From: Mactromeris polynyma
Taxonomy: Eukaryota; Mollusca; Bivalvia; Venerida; Mactridae
Direction of reading: 5' to 3'
Length of the DNA: 64,000 bases
NCBI GenBank assembly: GCA_032209605.1
Contig: JASFXZ010000027.1
Coordinates: forward strand, 6,529,372-6,593,371
Below the pieces are notes generated by a model. The model was not told the origin of the DNA and made no database searches. It was given only the letters and a program-made list of their open reading frames with translations. The position numbers and the translations under genes are program-made. Below are positions 58,064 to 64,000 of this stretch, one piece after another; position 1 is the stretch's first letter, and every line of letters begins with the position of its first letter.

Positions 58064-59353
58064 CACTGAAAAGTAATCATTTCCTGCTTAGCACAGATAT
58101 AAAATATTGAATTTGTTTTAAAAATCATTTGCATTTAGTGATGCCACGTCTTTCTGAAGATCAGAGAAACCAGGCTATTGGTATGCTCCGGGCGGGGTCA
58201 ATCGTAAATAACGTAGCGCGTCATGGCTGCTCCAGACATACCATTCATAATCTTACAAACCGATACAACACTACTGGATCTGTCACATATCGTGCAAGAC
58301 CCGGTCGCGTACGTGCTACAACGTTACGTACTGATCGCGTTATCATGTTGACTCACCTACGTAATCGTTTTTCCCAGCAACCACTACTATACGGCGTTAC
58401 GGAGTTCATGCACAGACGATCGTTTGAGACAGAACCGTGTTCCTATTCGTGCTCGTCGTCCATATACTGGACAGATTTTGACAGCTCGTCACCGAGCTGC
58501 CAGACTTTTATGGGCACGACGTCATTTGCATTTCACGCGCAACCAGTGGCAATCGATAATTTTTAGCGATGAGTCACGGTTTACTGTCAGCCATGCAGAT
58601 GGCAGAATACGCATCTATCGCCGTAGAAATGAAAGACTTGCAGATTGTTGTATTCAGGAGGATGGCAGTATTATGGTCTGGGGTGGGATAATGGGGAATC
58701 GGAAAACTGATCTGGTCATTATCCAAGGAAATCTTAATGCTCAAGGTTATATCAATGTTTTAAACAATACAATTAAAACCGTTCATGCAAAATAACGGAC
58801 TTTGCACTTTCCAGCATGATAATGCAACGCCTCACAAGGCGCGTATAACTATACAATGCCTTGCTCAAAATAATGTTAACGTCTTACATTCGCCCGCTGT
58901 ATCCCCAGACTTGAACCAAATAGAACACATATGGGATGAATTGGGTCGGAGAGCCAGGTCTAAGCATCAAATTACTACCATAAATGACCTCCGAAATGCA
59001 CTTGTGTTAGAATGGCATCGTATTCCAAACGCGGTCATACAACGTTACGTACATTCAATGAGGCGACGTATTCTCCAATGCATTCGTAAAAATGGCGGTC
59101 ACACTGGTTAATGTTGCTTCTTATAAAATCACTCAGTCAGTACTTTCTTTTCTCCAAATGTAGTGTGACAATTTACATTTTTCTGGAATTTCCATTCCGA
59201 CCCCTCTCCCCTTAAATGTTCATAAAAAATATGCATTGCCTGATTTTTTCCAGTAAATTACATAAACACAAAAACAAATTAACCCCGAATATATATTTAT
59301 CAACAAAATAAATACTTTTGAAATCGATGTAAAGTTTTCATTTTGGGTCAGTG
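58064..59353 (+). mobile_element. Tc1/mariner-like transposon (inactive)
   Basis: The right end reads TTTTCATTTTGGGTCAGTG and then TA (59354-59355), as expected for a Tc1-type terminus next to a TA target. On the left, TA then CACTGA at 58064 matches only the first six bases of that inverted repeat, so the left repeat is decayed or replaced. The DD34E transposase lies between them. Confidence 0.65.
58141..59111 (+). pseudogene. Tc1-like DD34E transposase, frameshifted
   Basis: Cut-and-paste transposase. ATG 58141 starts MPRLSEDQRNQAIGMLRAG, then NVARHGCSRHTIHNL and TGSVTYRARPGR (bipartite helix-turn-helix DNA-binding region) and THLRNRF. Frameshifts between about 58375 and 58425 lead to RQNRVPIRARRPYTG in frame 2. 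Another near 58787 leads to frame 3. Catalytic residues are all present: Asp in FSDESRF, Asp in FQHDNATPHKA, and Glu in DLNQIEHIWDE, with exactly 34 residues between the second Asp and the Glu. DGRIRIYRRRNER and GSIMVWGGI are family motifs. It ends at TAA 59109-59111. Confidence 0.92.
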
Positions 59354-59369
59354 TATGTTATATTTCCCT

Positions 59370-59662
59370 TTCCCCTGTGCAATTCGTTCACTTTATATAG
59401 TGTTGATGTTATTTTCTGGCCAGTTTCGACCTATTGTTGCCAGCTATCTTGTCTTGTCCTGTGATCCTTTCCATCCATTAATCCCTCCTCCTCTGTTTGT
59501 CCTCGTTGATTCTCCTAGCAATTCCTTGTGGTCGGCCATGACATGTACCCTTTAACCTCTTCAGGTGCCTTATGTTAAATGTATTGTTGTTTTCTCGGAG
59601 GTCTGTGTGGGAAGCATTGTCTTCAGGCGTTCCCTGTAGCAACTTATTCTCTCTTTTTTAAT
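59370..59662 (+). repeat. dispersed repeat R1, copy 3
   Basis: Blocks in the same order as at 25205: TTATTTTCTGGCCAGTTTCG, TTGTCCTGTGATCCTTTCC, TTTGTCCTCGTTGATTCTCC, GTGGTCGGCCATGAC, GGAGGTCTGTGTGGGAAGC, GGCGTTCCCTGTAGCAACTT and ATTCTCTCTTTTTT. It begins just after the Tc1-like right end. Confidence 0.7.
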
Positions 59663-60061
59663 TGTTTCGCATTGTAAACATTGTGAAGCATATTGAAATA
59701 TGCCGATGGATAAAATGTGTCACAAATGCGGTTCAAAGTAATGTAATTTTGCTTGTACCTGCTCTCTCCAGTCTCTCACTCTCCCATTGCTCCTAGTATT
59801 TTATGTTACAAATTTAAATTTGAATCCATATATGCAGTCGACATGCTTCCGTAAACCACCAAGATCCCAGTTTTAAGTTCGCAATCGAAGTCAGCGCTTA
59901 AAGTTGAAAAACCGAAACTACGATTAAATTTTTCTCGTCCCCCGCTATCCACGTGCTGGCAAAGCCGTTTTATAAAATTGATATTTTTGGCATAGGTTAA
60001 CTCGGAGGTTAAGTCGCGACTAAAGAGTTGAAAATCGGCAATTAATTTTCGAGTTTATATA
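59663..60061. other. unannotated gap
   Basis: No gene or repeat recognised; the last TA (60060-60061) is the target site of the next MITE. Confidence 0.5.
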
Positions 60062-60287
60062 CAGGGTGTTAAAAAAGTTCGTTTACAAAGTTTGATTTTT
60101 TAATATTTTTCTAAATACCCTTTTCGTCTTTGTTGCTATGGGCAATAGTTTACTTCTACATGAGAGCTCTGAATAAACTGTTATTTATGGAAAAATATGT
60201 TATTATGCACTATAAAGCCAATGTACATGTATCATTCTACTCATTTATCTCAATTCCAACTTTGTGAACACACTTTTTAACACCCTG
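60062..60287. mobile_element. mariner-type MITE, 226 bp
   Basis: The ends CAGGGTGTTAAAAAAGTTCG and (reverse complement) CAGGGTGTTAAAAAGTGTG form inverted repeats that stay alignable through TTTACAAAGTT / TTCACAAAGTT (about 33 bp). TA flanks both sides (60060-60061 and 60288-60289). CAGGGTGT next to TA is typical of mariner-family termini. No coding region. Confidence 0.75.
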
Positions 60288-60299
60288 TACATGATATGC

Positions 60300-60545
60300 T
60301 TTCTTCAGCATGGATCTTCTGTCTCTAAGCCGAATTATTACGAACATAGCCGAGCAATTCAGATTGCTATGACATACTCCGTGACTTGATATGAGAACAT
60401 GTATACACGCAATGCTTCTGTAGTATGACTCTCCAGTCTCTTAGCCGAAATATGACAGAAACAGTGGAGCAATTCCTATTAGTATGACATATGTCTCGAC
60501 TTAATGTAAGAAGATTTATACTTGCAACGCTTTCTTCAGAACGAT
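60300..60545 (+). repeat. diverged tandem repeat, about 116-bp unit (2+ copies)
   Basis: Two full units (about 60300-60412 and 60413-60528) and the start of a third share TCTTAGCCGAAATATGACAG-like, GAGCAATTC, TATGACATA, CGACTTAATGTAAGAA-like and CAACGCTTTCTTCAG-like blocks. The units are well diverged, so the duplication is old. Confidence 0.6.
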
Positions 60546-62523
60546 TCTTCTCCTATCTTTTAAAACACGTCCGGTTATCTATATTTTACAATTAACAATT
60601 GGCTAGCCCATCTCCCGTCACGATTTTATATCTAACACACAGCACATGAGCCTAATGGGGAACAGTCATAAATTTGTCTTGGTAAAGCGTATTGCCATCT
60701 TTATTGTAAGAAGAATGACATAGTGAAGCATAGAATGGTAGAAATACACTTGAGAAATTAATTTCGAATATAACGTACCGTATGTAATAGCTAGCAAGCA
60801 GTTTGAACAAAGGGATTCAAAGCCCAACAGTGAATCGAGTATTGCTTCTGACAAAATGAAGCATTCAAAAAATAAATTAGTGTTTTACTTCAAGAAGCGA
60901 CTCCATGGTAACTTATTTAAATCGAACAACTGTTGCCAAGAGTGTAGATAGAGTTATGTGGGTAAAGGATCATATGCTATCAAATACATCACTCATATTG
61001 CATATTACGTGTGACACGAATAAGGACGAAATGAATTTACATCTACGTAAAAACTCCTGAATGTCAAGTCGTATGTAATATACATACATACGTTTATAAG
61101 TGTATTTCTCAATACATTATGAGTATACAATATTTACAATATTTGGACATTTACCATATATGGTCAAGGGCAATATTAGTTCATACATAAACAGTGTCAC
61201 AATATGTATTCAAATGTATATATATGGTAGTACCAGTTGTATTTAATTTACTTAATCAATAACGACACATAAACCTACATATACGAATATATCCTTGTTT
61301 AAGATGTTTCGAAATGCTTATTTTTTCCGAAGTCAGTGTATATCTACATATTTAGTAGCAATTTCTATTTGACATACTAGTTTTTATATAAAATAAATGT
61401 AAATTTATTGTCTCCTTTTTTTAACGATATATAGTATTACTGCACGATCTTGTACTTATATCCAGTTTGATCCCTTTACCTGAGTTATCATCGATTGCAA
61501 GCATAGGAATCGATCACCGCTGTTGACGTCTACTATTTTGGTCTACCATAGTATATGTAGATAGTGTTTAGTTACGTTTAAAGACATAACTATTAGTCTA
61601 GTTCATACAATTACTTGGAATATTTATGCAGTCCATTTTTCCTTTAATGAATGTTCATTGTTTGACTTCTTATTGCGAGCACTTACAACGGTTCATGTGG
61701 GATTATTTGTCAATAGTGATTCAGTTTTAACTGTCTTGTTCACTACAAGCATCAATCATGGTCATGATCATGGACCGATTTGCAACTCTAGACTTCAATA
61801 GTATGTTAAAATATCTTCGTCATAATTGGTCGTTAAATTGTCATTCTAGGTGTCAGTCTCGGAATTACCAATGCTGTTAAATATTTGGCATACTAGTATT
61901 CACACGTGACAATATAGATAAAGAAGCAGACGGTTGCGATATGATAATATAATATATGTCCCCATCTTTCGTGTCAGACATTTTTGAATAAACAATGATA
62001 TCAATGTCTTACTGTAGAGAGAATAACGATGTATATTATATATGTTATAGGTGCTTTACTTTCATCACATGCAATACATACTGGATCATAAAAATGATCA
62101 GTTTTACAGAATGCGCACCAAAATGACGTCAATTCTCGGAAATGACGCCTTCGTGTCCCTGGTGGTTAGTTCTGATCACTTCAATGTGCGTTTCCCTTAA
62201 GTATATCAGTACTTGTTGGTATAGATTGAACCAATACATCTTATTTCTAATTTTCCCACAAGAAAATGTCAAGGGGACACAAAACAGGAGAATGTTGCGG
62301 TCATTTAAAGCAGTCTTCAACAAATTAAACTTTCTTCATATGTCTGAGTTCATCTTTTCATGACAACAGCGGATATACAGGGAGCTGTCCCGTATTGCTG
62401 AAACCCCACAGTTACCATGCTGGCAAGAATTTCCTCTTTCACACGTTCAAGTAACGACCCTCTATTAAAGGGATAGGTTTGTTATTGGCGTATACTGGTC
62501 AAAAGAGCCAACTTGCAATTGTG
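60546..62523. other. unannotated stretch
   Basis: AT-rich, no supported gene or RNA gene. ORFs of 62-73 codons, including an opposite-strand pair at 62129-62363, show no motif. Confidence 0.5.
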
Positions 62524-62525
62524 TA

Positions 62526-62680
62526 CAGTAAAACTCAATAATAAGACCACGCTTTGGACCCTTGAAATCTGATCCTAATATTGAGATGGTCTTAATATTG
62601 AAGTTGAATAAAGAACAAAACAGTGAAAATGGTCTTTTAAATTGTGTTATTATTGAGGTGGTCTTAACGTGAGGTTTTAC
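62526..62680. mobile_element. Tigger/pogo-like MITE, 155 bp
   Basis: TA then CAGTAAAACTCAATAATAAG on the left. On the right, AACGTGAGGTTTTAC then TA, whose reverse complement GTAAAACCTCACGTTAAGAC matches the left. CAGTAAAACCTC termini at TA sites are typical of Tigger/pogo-type elements. Its interior matches the more decayed copy at 11736-11912. Confidence 0.7.
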
Positions 62681-62682
62681 TA

Positions 62683-64000
62683 TATTTTGAGAATTTTCAC
62701 TACGTCATGACTTAGTGATCTGAAACGATGAACGTGATTTGTGTACAGGTTGGCAGGGACTTGTTTTGATAGCTCAATTCAGTAGAATCATTTATGTTAT
62801 ATCTTACTGCGGTCAAATGCAACAGAAGATTTATATAGTGGCTATTTAGACAATATGTGGAATAGTACTGGCGGGTAAGCACTTCGGACCAGTATCCGGG
62901 AGATATTCTGGTTACTTAAGGAACGCCTCTAAGAACTCTCGAATGTCTCGAGTTTATATTTTGATTCATAGGTATCCAAATGTTCTGAAAATATAATTAT
63001 GGATGACAATAAATTATGGTCGCAGATGTTATAGCTGTCTATAAGCCGTATTTATTGCAATATTATTTCTTCATAAGCGACTATGAAGCGAATTAATATT
63101 TAATATCTCCAGAGGATAATTGCTCGTTCTTAGCTTTTATTGTTCCGGTAAGCAATTTAAGTCTCATAGTGTGTAATACGAAACAACAACACTACGGAAT
63201 CGTGTCTCGGTGAAAATTGCCATCCACGAATAAAGGAGGAAGCATTTGGAACATCATTCATGGGGCGAATATTATACGACAGTTACAATTTAACACACGC
63301 AAACAAGCGGGAAATCCATAATTTAATTTTCTTTATACAGAGTTTTCTTATTACTTGTCACGCAGACGATATGACTGAACACAATCAACAGAATGTTCAA
63401 AAGATGGATATTTTATTCGCACGTCATTCTTACATTCTTCCTACGAAACCTTAACCTAAGAAATATATCTCACGACTGTTGGAAACGACAACAAAGGTGT
63501 ATAACATTACATAATGCCGCCTGAGACGTAATTCACCGTTTTATAAATCTTAAACTAGAAAACACGACATCAGAGCTCACAATTTCACGATTTCCCACCT
63601 ACTTATAAGTGGGCGTTATTTTGTTAATTTTCATGGAGAGTGTTCCAATAATATTAAGATAATTGTACAGAATTTAATTGTATGCATCAAATGAAATACA
63701 ATATAGTTAAATCATGTCTCTAACTGAAGTGCCAATACAAACCGTCTTATTTCACTCTCTATTCACGAGTATAAAGAACAAAAGTACATTAAATGAGTAG
63801 TGACATATTAGTTCTGCGAATTTGAGGACAAATCTCAGTTGAAGTCTTTAAAACACCCTAGCGCTACTCTAAAATTTATAGAATAGAAGGAATTCTTCAT
63901 GAATAGAAGCTATACCATGTGTTGGGAAGATTTCTATGACAAATACGTCTACGCACTTGGCACGTCACTCCGTATGTAGTGAATACTATGAGATTCGCAA
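62683..64000. other. unannotated stretch to window end
   Basis: AT-rich, no gene, RNA gene or repeat recognised. Confidence 0.5.

Overview
The window is AT-rich eukaryotic DNA. It has no operons, no ribosome binding sites and no bacterial-type gene packing. The repeats point to a mollusc, most likely a bivalve: a Helitron-like element built on about 160-bp repeats of the BIV160/pearl kind, tRNA-derived SINEs, Tc1/mariner and Tigger-like elements, and a Ty3/gypsy-type retrotransposon primed by tRNA-Leu. The species cannot be named from sequence alone.

Genes: no complete host gene is visible. Three candidate internal exons on the + strand (18060-18211, 33497-33866, 43154-43378) have good splice sites and mutually compatible phases (0 after the first, 1 after the second, 1 after the third). 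They could belong to one gene with introns of about 15 kb and 9 kb, so most of the window would be intron. The second and third exons encode an acidic, serine- and arginine-rich segment with RRxS-type sites. I do not recognise the protein.

Tandem repeats: seven large minisatellite arrays with units of 48/46, 40, 43, 43, 29, 31 and 47 bp cover about 12 kb, or 19% of the window. The largest (46600-52803) has about 214 copies of a 29-bp unit and carries a 1,449-bp head-to-tail duplication. Long predicted ORFs in these arrays (up to 1,922 codons) arise because the units contain no stop codon in the + frames; they are not credible proteins.

Mobile elements, left to right: a TCGCGA-rich MITE (5.5 kb); a MITE nested inside another MITE, both with 3-bp TWA target duplications (6.2-7.1 kb); a 250-bp MITE (8.4 kb); two more GC-rich non-autonomous elements with related termini (9.6-10.4 and 12.2-13.2 kb); a 1.1-kb inverted-repeat element (13.6-14.8 kb); small Tigger-like MITEs (11.7, 17.0, 62.5 kb); a MITE with two perfect CRE palindromes inside a larger inverted-repeat element (18.3-18.9 kb); a decayed Tc1-like transposase with an in-frame GT-AG interruption (24.1-24.8 kb, minus strand); a complete but dead LTR retrotransposon with LTRs, tRNA-Leu PBS, PPT and an exact ATTAC duplication (25.8-29.9 kb); a Helitron-like element (32.1-32.9 kb); a possible hAT-like element (36.4-37.3 kb); a tRNA-derived SINE (44.0-44.3 kb) and two SINE tails; a second, frameshifted Tc1-like DD34E transposase directly after a minisatellite (58.1-59.4 kb); and a mariner-type MITE (60.1-60.3 kb). 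At least two dispersed repeat families have several partial copies.

Nothing here looks like a defence system, a CRISPR array or a biosynthetic cluster. The unusual content is the density and internal organisation of the minisatellites, the nested MITE families, and the intron-like gap in one transposase copy.
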